NCBI RefSeq assembly: GCF_000711975.1
Contig: NZ_JONT01000004.1
Location: 100,233 to 164,232, forward strand
Direction of reading: 5' to 3'
From: Desulfofalx alkaliphila DSM 12257
GTDB taxonomy: Bacteria > Bacillota > Desulfotomaculia > Desulfotomaculales > Desulfohalotomaculaceae
Length of the DNA stretch: 64,000 nucleotides
Every line of letters starts with the position of its first letter. The stretch's first letter is position 1. Below are positions 45,953 through 53,352 of this stretch, one piece after another. The notes under the pieces are model-generated. The model was not told the DNA's origin, ran no database searches, and saw only the letters and a program-made list of their open reading frames with translations. Made by a program: the position numbers and the translations under genes.

Positions 45953-46741
45953 TTATGCTACTCCGTATCCATGTATCCTGGCCACTATAACACAAATTAC
46001 CATTACCGCTATTAGTACCATAACAAAAACATCAATGGCCTTAATTGCCTTTTCGTTAAAGTAGGTTCGCTTGCCCCCTCCATAGCCCCGTGTCTCCATG
46101 GCCATAGCCAGCCTTTCTGCCTTTTGCAGTGAAATCAACACCAGCGGTACCGCAACCGGGATATATGACTTTATCTTTACCAGAGGGTTGCCTCCATCCA
46201 CCGTACAGGCCCGGCAAGCCTGTGCAGCACTTATTTGTTTTACTTCTGATAAAAAGGTGGGTATAAATCGCAGTGCAGTCATAAACATAAAAACATAATC
46301 ATAGGGTAATTTTAATTTTTCTGTAAGACATAAAACAATATCTTTAAATTGGGTTGTTGCCAGAAAAACCACAAAACTTAACACCAAAGCCATCATTCTA
46401 ATGCCCATGGCTATTCCCAAGTTTAGTGCACCGGTGGTTACAGGTACATACCCACCGGGTATTAAATAAAAGAGTGTTAAACCTTCTTTATAAAAAAACA
46501 CTTGCAACAACACCAGCACAAGGGCAAATATACTTAAGCCCTTTACCAACGGTAATATTCTGTTAATTACCCCTGCCGACACAGCAACCAATAATACTGA
46601 AACTAACAATGCCAAAAGGAAATAGGTGTGACTAAAAGTAAGAGCCACCACCATTACCGCCACCGTCCAGCACATCTTCGTCAGTGGATTTAGCTGATGT
46701 ATAAAGGAATTCCCCTGTACATAATCAACCGCAGATGCCAA
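45953..46741 (-). CDS. ecfT: ECF transporter transmembrane (T) component
   Basis: A 262-residue membrane protein coupling the ATPases to the substrate-binding S subunit. It has several hydrophobic segments and the coupling motifs A-C-R-A and E-T-R-G-Y-G near the C-terminus. TTG46741 follows AAAGGAG by 8 bases; the GTG at 46750 would overlap that site. It overlaps ecfA2 by 17 bases. Confidence 0.9.
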   Translation of the reverse strand: MASAVDYVQGNSFIHQLNPLTKMCWTVAVMVVALTFSHTYFLLALLVSVLLVAVSAGVINRILPLVKGLSIFALVLVLLQVFFYKEGLTLFYLIPGGYVPVTTGALNLGIAMGIRMMALVLSFVVFLATTQFKDIVLCLTEKLKLPYDYVFMFMTALRFIPTFLSEVKQISAAQACRACTVDGGNPLVKIKSYIPVAVPLVLISLQKAERLAMAMETRGYGGGKRTYFNEKAIKAIDVFVMVLIAVMVICVIVARIHGYGVA

Positions 46742-47561
46742 TGGGTTCACTCCTTTGGGTTCTCTTTATCGCTTGATACACTTCTTCCACCGTAAGTAAA
46801 TTCCCGTCTATTACACCGTACTCATTTAGGCGGTTAGCCAATTGAGTGATTGGTGGCAGTTCTAGCAAGGTTTGTGCAAGTAGGGCCGGCTTGGAAAACG
46901 CCTGGCGAACGGTACCGTCCAGTAAGACTTGGCCGTTACAGAGAACAACAACGCGCTTAGCATACTCAGCCACCAGTGACATGTCATGGGTGATAAAAAT
47001 AATGGTATGGCCGGCTTCATTTAAAGCACGGGCCATCTCCATAATTTGCATTCCTTCCCGGTAATCTTGTCCGGTGGTGGGTTCATCAAGAACAATAACC
47101 TTGGTGCGCATTGCCAATACCGATGCCAAGGCCACACGCTGACGCTGACCCTTACTTAGGTCATAGGGGTAGGCTTGACGGTAGTCCTCCAGACCCACAG
47201 ATTTTAAAGCTTCACTTACTCGCACCTCTATTTCATCACTGCTTAACTTTAAATTTTTAAGGCCAAAGGCTATTTCACTTTCCACCGTATTGTGAAATAT
47301 TTGATGATCTGGGTTTTGAAAAACAAATCCCACCTCCCTGGCCAGTTCCGAAACCTTAAGTGCAGCGGTATCTTTATTGTTCACGAACACCTTGCCAAAG
47401 GTGGGTTTATGCAAGCCATTAAAATGTTTTACCAGGGTTGTTTTGCCGGCGCCGTTTTGGCCCACCAAGGCTATAAAATCACCGGCCTCTATCGTCAAAC
47501 TTATATTTTTCAGCACCATTTCTTCTTGATAGCTATAACTCAAATTCTCTACTTTAATCAC
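46725..47561 (-). CDS. ecfA2: ECF transporter ATPase (EcfA2-like)
   Basis: A 278-residue ABC ATPase with G-Q-N-G-A-G-K-T-T, Q-N-P-D-H-Q-I-F (typical of ECF ATPases), signature L-S-K-G-Q-R-Q-R and L-D-E-P-T-T-G-Q-D. It forms a heterodimer with the upstream ATPase. The GTG start has only the weak GGGGAAA upstream. Confidence 0.93.
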   Translation of the reverse strand: MIKVENLSYSYQEEMVLKNISLTIEAGDFIALVGQNGAGKTTLVKHFNGLHKPTFGKVFVNNKDTAALKVSELAREVGFVFQNPDHQIFHNTVESEIAFGLKNLKLSSDEIEVRVSEALKSVGLEDYRQAYPYDLSKGQRQRVALASVLAMRTKVIVLDEPTTGQDYREGMQIMEMARALNEAGHTIIFITHDMSLVAEYAKRVVVLCNGQVLLDGTVRQAFSKPALLAQTLLELPPITQLANRLNEYGVIDGNLLTVEEVYQAIKRTQRSEPIGICG

Positions 47562-47573
47562 TTTTATTTCCCC

Positions 47574-48413
47574 TTATTTAGCAAGCAACTTTTCAATGTA
47601 TGCCATCCCCTCGGTCACCGTTAGGGGTAAGTGCTGCAATTTTTTATCTATCATATGGGCTAGCTCAGCCACCTGGGGTGGCTTAACGCCTAAATTCAGC
47701 AATTCCTCCTGCCGGGAAAATACCTCCCTGGGTGAACCCTTCATTATTACCTTTCCCTCGTTCATTACAACTATTTCATCTGCATAACGGGCCAGCAACT
47801 CAGTTTTTTGTTCCACCAAAACAATGGTAATGCCATGTTTTTCATTCAAAACCCTTAATACCTCAAAGATTTCTTTGGTGCCTATGGGATCCAACTCAGA
47901 TGTCGGTTCATCAAGCACCAACACCTTAGGGTATAATGCCAGTACTGCGGCTATTGCCAATCGTTGTTTTTGACCGCCCGAAAGTTCATTGGTGTTACTG
48001 TTACGTAAATGACTGATGCCGGTCATTTGCAAAGCCTCAGCTATCCTAGCATCCATTTGTTCCGGTGCCACACCCATGTTTTCCAAGCCAAAGGCAATTT
48101 CTTGTTCCACGTCCATGGATACGATCTGTGATTCCGGATCATCAAACACACTGCCCACGCTGCGGGCGATATTTGCTATGGTATCTTGAAAGATTGATTT
48201 ACCTTTAAATAGCACCTGGCCCTGCATTTTGCCACCCTGAAAATGTGGTATAATGCCATTTAAACATTTTGCCAGTGTACTTTTACCGGCACCGGTGGGC
48301 CCCGTAATCGCTATAAATTGGCCTTCCTTTACGGTAAGGTTTAGCCCCTCTAATGCGGGTTTTTCGGCCTGTGGATAATAAAAGGACAGGTTTTGAATGT
48401 CATATAGCACCAT
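47574..48413 (-). CDS. ecfA1: ECF transporter ATPase (EcfA1-like)
   Basis: A 279-residue ABC ATPase with G-P-T-G-A-G-K-S-T, D-D-P-E-S-Q-I-V, signature L-S-G-G-Q-K-Q-R and L-D-E-P-T-S-E-L-D. The ATG at 48413 fits GGGGTGA; an in-frame GTG three codons upstream overlaps it. It lies between the S subunit and the second ATPase. Confidence 0.93.
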   Translation of the reverse strand: MVLYDIQNLSFYYPQAEKPALEGLNLTVKEGQFIAITGPTGAGKSTLAKCLNGIIPHFQGGKMQGQVLFKGKSIFQDTIANIARSVGSVFDDPESQIVSMDVEQEIAFGLENMGVAPEQMDARIAEALQMTGISHLRNSNTNELSGGQKQRLAIAAVLALYPKVLVLDEPTSELDPIGTKEIFEVLRVLNEKHGITIVLVEQKTELLARYADEIVVMNEGKVIMKGSPREVFSRQEELLNLGVKPPQVAELAHMIDKKLQHLPLTVTEGMAYIEKLLAK

Positions 48414-48444
48414 TGCAGTCACCCCAGTAAATTCTTACCCATGC

Positions 48445-49014
48445 TTATAATCTTAAAAACTTTTTTGCAGGCGCATAAAGTGCCTGGGCCATCACAGCAT
48501 TAATGAACATCATAGGAACCACTACACCCACAAAGGCAGCTTGCATGGCAGCCATTGGCATTTTTAATGCAAAGTGGAAGTTTAATACCACATAAATTGC
48601 ACCACTGACCAGTGTGCCAATTAAGGTGGCCACTATTGGTTTAAAGGAATAACCCTTCATTTTTTGCAAGTCCGGTATCATTTTAACTACCAGTAAACAA
48701 GCCAGGGCGCCGGCAGGTTCAGTAATTAAATTTAACATCGGGATTGGAGACTTGGAAAAAATCATGCAAACTGCACCGGCCACAAAGCCAATACCTAAGG
48801 TGCCACCAATTCCTGGCCTTAGCAAAACTATCGCTAAACAATACATGGCAATTATAAAGTTAGGAGTAATACCCAAAATATTAGGTGAAAACATTCTTAA
48901 CACTGCACCAATAGCAATTAGAATTGCTACTACGGCTATTGACTTACTACGGCTGACAGGGGCTGCATCGATAAAACCGGTTTCAGCCGCGGCATTTTGT
49001 TTTAAGTTACTCAT
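48445..49014 (-). CDS. trpP: ECF-type substrate-binding membrane protein, TrpP-like (tryptophan transporter)
   Basis: A 189-residue hydrophobic protein with about five or six membrane segments. Its layout resembles Bacillus TrpP/YhaG: A-I-G-A-V-L-R near the start, I-P-M-L-N-L-I-T-E-P-A-G-A in the middle, and a C-terminal run ending L-Y-A-P. The gene heads an S-A-A-T set, so it is the S component of a dedicated ECF transporter. Tryptophan specificity is inferred from this resemblance plus the TRAP-like leader. The GAGGAG ribosome site lies inside a NAG-repeat cluster. Confidence 0.75.
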   Translation of the reverse strand: MSNLKQNAAAETGFIDAAPVSRSKSIAVVAILIAIGAVLRMFSPNILGITPNFIIAMYCLAIVLLRPGIGGTLGIGFVAGAVCMIFSKSPIPMLNLITEPAGALACLLVVKMIPDLQKMKGYSFKPIVATLIGTLVSGAIYVVLNFHFALKMPMAAMQAAFVGVVVPMMFINAVMAQALYAPAKKFLRL

Positions 49015-49017
49015 TTA

Positions 49018-49045
49018 CTCATCTCTCCTCTTCTAATCTAATCTT
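49018..49045 (-). promoter_or_regulatory. NAG-triplet cluster over the trpP ribosome binding site (TRAP-like target)
   Basis: On the minus strand six triplets, AAG TAG TAG GAG GAG GAG, each separated by exactly two bases, end 3 bases before the ATG and include the GAGGAG Shine-Dalgarno sequence. TRAP in Bacillus blocks translation of trpP and pabA by binding such triplets over the ribosome site. Confidence 0.65.
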
Positions 49046-49149
49046 TCATTAACCAATTAAACTAAGGATATACTCGGCCTCTTACTTTGGACGGGTGCTC
49101 CTTGATTTATGATAGCCCTTCTTTGCTGCCGAAAACACTGCTCCAAACC

Positions 49150-49176
49150 AAAAAACCAGGCATACTGTGCCTGGTT
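49150..49176 (-). terminator. Leader terminator (attenuator) of the ECF operon
   Basis: AACCAGGCA and TGCCTGGTT form a 9-bp stem with a 5-base loop, followed by TTTT. It lies about 112 bases after the predicted transcription start and 135 bases before trpP, so it must be bypassed for expression. Confidence 0.8.
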
Positions 49177-49197
49177 AAAATCACATAGCAACCAATG

Positions 49198-49288
49198 CTA
49201 ATCTCTCCTTGGCTCAGCTTACCTCAACTAAACTCACCTGCCTATATAGTTTTTAGAAGTACTAATCTCAGCTAACTAAACTTTACTG
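49198..49288 (-). promoter_or_regulatory. Leader NAG-triplet repeats (TRAP-like binding site)
   Basis: Reading the minus strand, six triplets (CAG AAG TAG TAG GAG TAG, 49288-49262) are followed by ten more (TAG CAG GAG TAG GAG AAG GAG AAG GAG TAG, 49244-49198). Nearly all spacers are two bases; two are one base. Eleven of the 16 are GAG or TAG, the triplets TRAP prefers. The array ends 21 bases before the leader terminator, as expected for attenuation control. Confidence 0.7.
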
Positions 49289-49294
49289 CTTAAA

Positions 49295-49323
49295 ATTATA
49301 CCACAACGATTAAGCACTGTCAC
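49295..49323 (-). promoter_or_regulatory. Promoter of the ECF-ior-paaK operon
   Basis: On the minus strand GTGACA (49323-49318) and TATAAT (49300-49295) are separated by 17 bases. Transcription should start near 49288, at the first NAG triplet, giving a leader of about 270 bases. Confidence 0.75.
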
Positions 49324-49373
49324 GCATTATTTGCATTAGACCCTGTGAATAATATAAGTGGAGGTGATATGCA

Positions 49374-49568
49374 ATGCAAAAATATGTGGTAAGAGGCCCG
49401 GGAAGAAATTGCGAAGAAATTCAAGCAGATAATCTTCAACGGGCTGTACAGCGGGTGCAACAGATGCATCCCCAAAACACTGTAACAGCAGATGCCACTG
49501 AAGTAATTTATGTGTGCCAGCCCAATGAAAATGAAACAACTTGTCAAATGAAACTAAATGAAGAATAA
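49374..49568 (+). CDS. Hypothetical 64-residue protein
   Basis: A short gene with a strong GGAGGTG ribosome site and its own terminator, so it is probably expressed. The product is soluble, mixed alpha/beta in appearance, with three cysteines (residues 14, 48 and 57). It is divergent from the TrpP operon; no family recognised. Confidence 0.7.
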   Translation: MQKYVVRGPGRNCEEIQADNLQRAVQRVQQMHPQNTVTADATEVIYVCQPNENETTCQMKLNEE

Positions 49569-49574
49569 AAACTA

Positions 49575-49615
49575 TTAATAAAGAACCGTGTACAAGCCAC
49601 GGTTCTTTATTAATA
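49575..49615. terminator. Terminator after the 64-residue gene
   Basis: A 17-bp perfect inverted repeat (ATTAATAAAGAACCGTG with its complement) with a 7-base loop and TTTATTAATAA after it. Confidence 0.85.
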
Positions 49616-49664
49616 ATTGTAACCGTTAATCATTGAAGCCACCATAAGTAGAATCTAGCCCATG

Positions 49665-49682
49665 CTTTTGGTATACCAAAAG
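49665..49682. promoter_or_regulatory. Palindromic operator 1 (GntR/FadR type)
   Basis: CTTTTGGTATACCAAAAG is a perfect 18-base palindrome with the TGGT-N2-ACCA core typical of FadR-subfamily operators. The same core recurs 98 bases downstream. Confidence 0.6.
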
Positions 49683-49726
49683 AGGTATTTTAAATTAAGG
49701 AATCTTTCTTTATTATAAAAATTTTA

Positions 49727-49776
49727 TTGTAAACCGACCAATATATAGTTATAATTCATATAAGATTGGTATACCA
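49727..49776 (+). promoter_or_regulatory. gntR promoter with operator 2
   Basis: TTGTAA (49727-49732) and TATAAT (49750-49755) have a 17-base spacer. TGGTATACCA at 49767-49776 sits just past the predicted transcription start and repeats the core of operator 1. Binding there would block the gene's own promoter. Confidence 0.65.
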
Positions 49777-49791
49777 CGGAGTTGAATATCT

Positions 49792-50436
49792 ATGGAAAAA
49801 ATGCGTGATAACGTATATTCTAGGTTGCGAAAAGCAATTTTAAAGGGCAAGTTTCAACCGGGTGATAGACTGGTAGAGAGGAAATTAGCCGAAAAATTAA
49901 ATGTCAGTCGAACACCAATTAGAGAAGCTATTAGAATGCTTGAATTGGAAGGATTAGTATCCCATATACCTAGGGTAGGCTCAGTGGTATCCAGTATAGA
50001 TGCTGTTGAGGTACATGAAATCTATCGTATACGTGCAGTGTTAGAAGGACTTGCTGCCAGAATGGCTGCAGAAAGAATTAAACCGGAACAACTTCAACAA
50101 TTAACTGTTACATTACAAAAAATTGAGCAAGCCATCATAGACAATAAAATAGACAAATTAGAAGAACTGCACTTAGATTTTAACAGACTAATCTATGAAT
50201 CTGCAGAAAGTACACGGCTTTATAACATGATTACTTCTATGGTAGATTTTATCAACAGATTTACCATGGTCGGTTATACTCGCCCGGGTCGCATCGCCCA
50301 AGCCCATAAAGAACACCGTCTAATAGTAGAGGCAATAAAATTAAGAGATGGCGAACTGGCTGAACGGGTGGCCAGGGAACATATCGAAAATTCCAGATAT
50401 GCTTATTTCAAATCCATTGGCGAACAAGAGACTTAA
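49792..50436 (+). CDS. GntR-family (FadR subfamily) transcriptional regulator
   Basis: A 214-residue regulator. The winged helix (about residues 5-70) has G-D-R-L-V-E-R-K-L-A and S-R-T-P-I-R-E-A-I-R-M-L. The C-terminal all-helical FCD domain has the metal-binding histidines in L-H-L-D-F-N and E-H-R. FadR-type regulators usually sense organic acids. The two palindromes upstream imply autoregulation; the TauE-type gene 28 bases downstream is the likely co-regulated target. Confidence 0.9.
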   Translation: MEKMRDNVYSRLRKAILKGKFQPGDRLVERKLAEKLNVSRTPIREAIRMLELEGLVSHIPRVGSVVSSIDAVEVHEIYRIRAVLEGLAARMAAERIKPEQLQQLTVTLQKIEQAIIDNKIDKLEELHLDFNRLIYESAESTRLYNMITSMVDFINRFTMVGYTRPGRIAQAHKEHRLIVEAIKLRDGELAERVAREHIENSRYAYFKSIGEQET

Positions 50437-50464
50437 TTAGTACACTATGAGGGGGGTTTAAAAA

Positions 50465-51265
50465 TTGACACCGCTTGAAATAATCTTGATATTGGTGGCC
50501 GGCTTCGCGTCCGGTTTCGTAAACGTTGTAGGTGGCGGAGGATCGCTGGTTTCAATGCCGGCACTAATTTTTTTAGGATTACCCTCTGCAGTGGCAAACG
50601 GAACTAACCGCATAGCCTTAATGGTACAAAGTATTGTAGCCATTACCTATTTTAAACAAAAAGGATTCTTCTACCCAAAGTTAAGTGTATTACTTGGTAT
50701 TCCGGCAGTGCTGGGGTCAATAGTGGGGGCAAAATTTGCAATTTCGCTCTCCGATGAAATGTTTAATACCATTTTAGCCATTGTGATGATAGTGGTAATG
50801 TTTTTAATCATAGTAAGACCTGAAAAGTATTTCCTTAAACCTAAAAAGGAAAAAGACAGTGAAGAACAGGAAGACGAAGAAAGTTATGGGCCATTACGTA
50901 TGGCCTTAGCTGTAGCTGCCTTCTTCGGTGTCGGATTTTACGGTGGTTTCATCCAAGCAGGCGTTGGCTTTATCATTATTGCTGCGCTGGCACTAATAAC
51001 CGGCATGTCATTGGTAAAAATTAATAGCTTAAAAGTGCTAATTACAGCAATGTACATATTGGTTTCATTACTGGTATTCGTTATCAGCGGAAAGGTAGAC
51101 TGGGCCATCGGTTTTTGGCTGGCTTTAGGTAACGCTTTGGGAGCCTACTACGGCAGTAAGTTCGTGGTTTACAAGGGGGATAAATGGATCCGCATTTTCT
51201 TAGTGGTCACGGTAACCATTATGGCCGGAATGCTGCTGGATGTACACAAGTTACTGGGTTTCTAA
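50465..51265 (+). CDS. TauE/SafE family membrane permease
   Basis: A 266-residue membrane protein with about eight hydrophobic segments. It has the repeated family motif, first G-G-G-G-S-L-V-S-M-P-A and then G-G-F-I-Q-A-G-V-G-F. Relatives export sulfite, sulfoacetate or other organosulfonates or organic acids. A charged loop (residues ~118-140) separates the halves. TTG start behind GGGGGG. Confidence 0.88.
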   Translation: MTPLEIILILVAGFASGFVNVVGGGGSLVSMPALIFLGLPSAVANGTNRIALMVQSIVAITYFKQKGFFYPKLSVLLGIPAVLGSIVGAKFAISLSDEMFNTILAIVMIVVMFLIIVRPEKYFLKPKKEKDSEEQEDEESYGPLRMALAVAAFFGVGFYGGFIQAGVGFIIIAALALITGMSLVKINSLKVLITAMYILVSLLVFVISGKVDWAIGFWLALGNALGAYYGSKFVVYKGDKWIRIFLVVTVTIMAGMLLDVHKLLGF

Positions 51266-51267
51266 TA

Positions 51268-51304
51268 AAAAGTATGTGGGAGCGGCAGACAAGACGCTCC
51301 CACA
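51268..51304 (-). terminator. Terminator after the minus-strand 110-residue gene
   Basis: TGTGGGAGCG and CGCTCCCACA form a 10-bp stem. The T-run (ACTTTTTATT) is on the minus strand, but it may also slow polymerase coming from the TauE-type gene. Confidence 0.7.
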
Positions 51305-51313
51305 CTAAATAAA

Positions 51314-51646
51314 CTACCTATTTGACATTTGGCGGCGCAGAATCTCGCACATATTACACGTTTCCTCGAACTGTTCATCTGTCATTTGCGGAATGCTGTT
51401 TACAACATTTTTTAAACTTTGATCGATATTATTCCGAAGCATTTCCGAACGCTCCTCATCACTCATTGGAGGGCGCTTGCCACTTCTAATATCTTCCATT
51501 AGCTTTGCCATTTTATCTGCGGTTTCTTTGTCTAAATGCATTGGTATGTACTTCTTAAGTGTGTCCAGCTCATCAGCAGTGACCTGCTCTTTATTTCTAA
51601 CCCTGGTTAAAACATCCCTTAACTCATCTGAACTAAAGTGCTTCAT
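51314..51646 (-). CDS. Hypothetical 110-residue helical protein
   Basis: A soluble, charged, mostly helical protein with C-x2-C (C-N-M-C) near the C-terminus. TTGGAGG precedes the ATG and a terminator follows, so it is a genuine gene. No family recognised. Confidence 0.7.
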   Translation of the reverse strand: MKHFSSDELRDVLTRVRNKEQVTADELDTLKKYIPMHLDKETADKMAKLMEDIRSGKRPPMSDEERSEMLRNNIDQSLKNVVNSIPQMTDEQFEETCNMCEILRRQMSNR

Positions 51647-51822
51647 AAATATTCCTCCAATTTACCACTGAATTTATTAATGCATTTCTTCGTCAACAGT
51701 AAATTTCCCTGCCCGGCACTATATTATTGCTAATATTTTTTTCGATAAAATGAAGGAAAAACTAGTAATTCCCCAGAAAGTATCATAAATACAATTAATT
51801 TATCGCCAAGGGGGATATAAAC

Positions 51823-52356
51823 TTGAAAATTAATGCCACTAACGATGAAGCCCAAAAAATACACTCAGATATATACCAGGAAATAGTAAACTATATTGCC
51901 CAACCTGAACACATTAAACTATTTATCAGTCGCAAAAAATTAAATCTTGATGCTTTTGTTTATACAGTGGAGCAATTGATGGGCCGCTTAACTGTTATCA
52001 GAATACTTGAAGACACAGGGCAACTGCCACAGCCTGTATTACAGCCCTTGCTAAAAATGCATCAGAAGGCAGATAATGACGGTGAAGAATTATGGGAAGC
52101 CCTATTGGATATATTCCTTGACATGCGCCTGGCAATGGAAAAAGAAGATGATATGGAGAGCGTCTGGTCACTTAGCGGTGTGGATGAATTGCATATACAG
52201 AACAAAACAACGCGTAAAATTCTGGACCTGTATAATCAGTTAGATTTTTCCGATGGTCTACAAATTGCGGCACAGTTAGATAGCTGGATAAAAGAAATGT
52301 CAAAGGCTTTCTGCGAAGGCTTAGAGGGTACACTTAACAAAAGGCAGAAGCATTAA
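51823..52356 (+). CDS. Hypothetical 177-residue protein
   Basis: Mostly helical soluble protein starting at TTG behind AAGGGGG. No membrane segment or recognised motif. It is followed after 19 bases by a small membrane protein gene, probably in the same transcript. Confidence 0.7.
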   Translation: MKINATNDEAQKIHSDIYQEIVNYIAQPEHIKLFISRKKLNLDAFVYTVEQLMGRLTVIRILEDTGQLPQPVLQPLLKMHQKADNDGEELWEALLDIFLDMRLAMEKEDDMESVWSLSGVDELHIQNKTTRKILDLYNQLDFSDGLQIAAQLDSWIKEMSKAFCEGLEGTLNKRQKH

Positions 52357-52375
52357 ATGCATGCGGAGGGTTTTA

Positions 52376-52609
52376 ATGAAAAAATTTATCTTTTCCGGGT
52401 TTGTGGCTGGATTATTTGTTTACTATATTGCTATCATACAGCAAGCAATGACCCCCATTTACCATAACATGGTATTGTTCTGTGTTACTTGGATGTTATT
52501 TTATGTACTTGTTGATTTATTGGTTGAGCCCTTTACCACCCAGGAAACAAATTCCAGGGTAAAGATTCGAAAAAAAGTTAAGAATACGCCCAAAGAGTCG
52601 TCATTGTAA
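52376..52609 (+). CDS. Hypothetical 77-residue membrane protein
   Basis: Two hydrophobic segments (about residues 5-25 and 33-50) and a basic C-terminal tail. ATG52376 follows CGGAGGG; an earlier in-frame start at 52361 lies upstream of that site. Unknown function. Confidence 0.7.
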   Translation: MKKFIFSGFVAGLFVYYIAIIQQAMTPIYHNMVLFCVTWMLFYVLVDLLVEPFTTQETNSRVKIRKKVKNTPKESSL

Positions 52610-52611
52610 TG

Positions 52612-52642
52612 AAAACTTGGCAACGCCAAGTTTTATTTTTTT
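52612..52642. terminator. Convergent terminator between the 77-residue gene and tatA
   Basis: AAAACTTGGC and GCCAAGTTTT, 3-base loop, with TATTTTTTT on the plus strand and an A/T run on the other side. Confidence 0.85.
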
Positions 52643-52935
52643 GTTTGCTCTTTTTCATCATCTAATAATGAATCATATTGTTTTTGAACCTCGTTCTTAA
52701 TTTTTCCCACTTCGTTATTTAGTTCTTTTTTAATTATATCTGTTTCCTCTGTAATATCCTTTTTTATTTTTTTTCTTTCCTCTTCAAAGGACTGTGTTAC
52801 TTCACTGGTCATTTTTCTAAACTCCATTAGGCCTCTACCCAGCTTTTGCCCAATTTCCGGCATTTTACTGGGACCAAAGACCACCAGTGCAACTAACATA
52901 ATCAGTATTAAATCTGTAAATGTAAAGTTTAACAC
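52633..52935 (-). CDS. tatA: Sec-independent translocase protein TatA
   Basis: A 100-residue pore-forming Tat component: one N-terminal membrane segment, the hinge F-G-P-S-K-M-P-E-I-G, an amphipathic helix, then a long charged coiled-coil-like tail. GTG52935 follows AAGGTG by 6 bases. The longer reading frame adds an N-terminus unlike the family. No tatC lies nearby. Confidence 0.88.
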   Translation of the reverse strand: MLNFTFTDLILIMLVALVVFGPSKMPEIGQKLGRGLMEFRKMTSEVTQSFEEERKKIKKDITEETDIIKKELNNEVGKIKNEVQKQYDSLLDDEKEQTKK

Positions 52936-53011
52936 ACAAATCACCTTCTCAATCCATTTTGACCTGAATGTTCTAGAAGAACCGGCCCAACGGGAAAAAC
53001 TATAAAAAATT

Positions 53012-53245
53012 TTAACCGCCGGCACACATGGTTACTTTTAAAAGGTAATAAACAATACAAATCAATAGAAAATAACCGATATTTCTAACGGCCTTGTCTC
53101 TATTTTTTGCATTCCTTCTTTGACGTTCTCTTTTTTCCTTTAATTCCTTTTGGGCAGGGTCAACATATTTAACTGTTTTAAGTTTTCTCTTTTTCCTGGG
53201 TTTAAATTCTATGACCTTCCCCTTTTCACCTTTCTTTTGTGACAT
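53012..53245 (-). CDS. Hypothetical 77-residue basic protein with a C-terminal membrane segment
   Basis: The first 55 residues are very rich in Lys and Arg; a single hydrophobic helix ends the protein. GAGGGTG precedes the ATG. It lies upstream of tatA in the same direction. Unknown function. Confidence 0.65.
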   Translation of the reverse strand: MSQKKGEKGKVIEFKPRKKRKLKTVKYVDPAQKELKEKRERQRRNAKNRDKAVRNIGYFLLICIVYYLLKVTMCAGG

Positions 53246-53321
53246 ATGTACGCACCCTCATAATATATAGTATCTATATTATATCAAAAATCAACCTGCT
53301 AATTAATGATTATTATAGTAG

Positions 53322-53352
53322 TATAAAAAATAAACCACCCTCAGAGGGTGGC
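53322..53352 (-). terminator. Terminator after the Na/Pi cotransporter gene
   Basis: A stem of CCACCCT with AGGGTGG and a minimal loop, followed by TTTATTTTTTAT on the minus strand. Confidence 0.8.

Noticed and set aside
49015..49300. T-box riboswitch in the ECF operon leader
   Set aside because: I found no T-box consensus bulge or specifier loop; the periodic NAG triplets explain the leader better.
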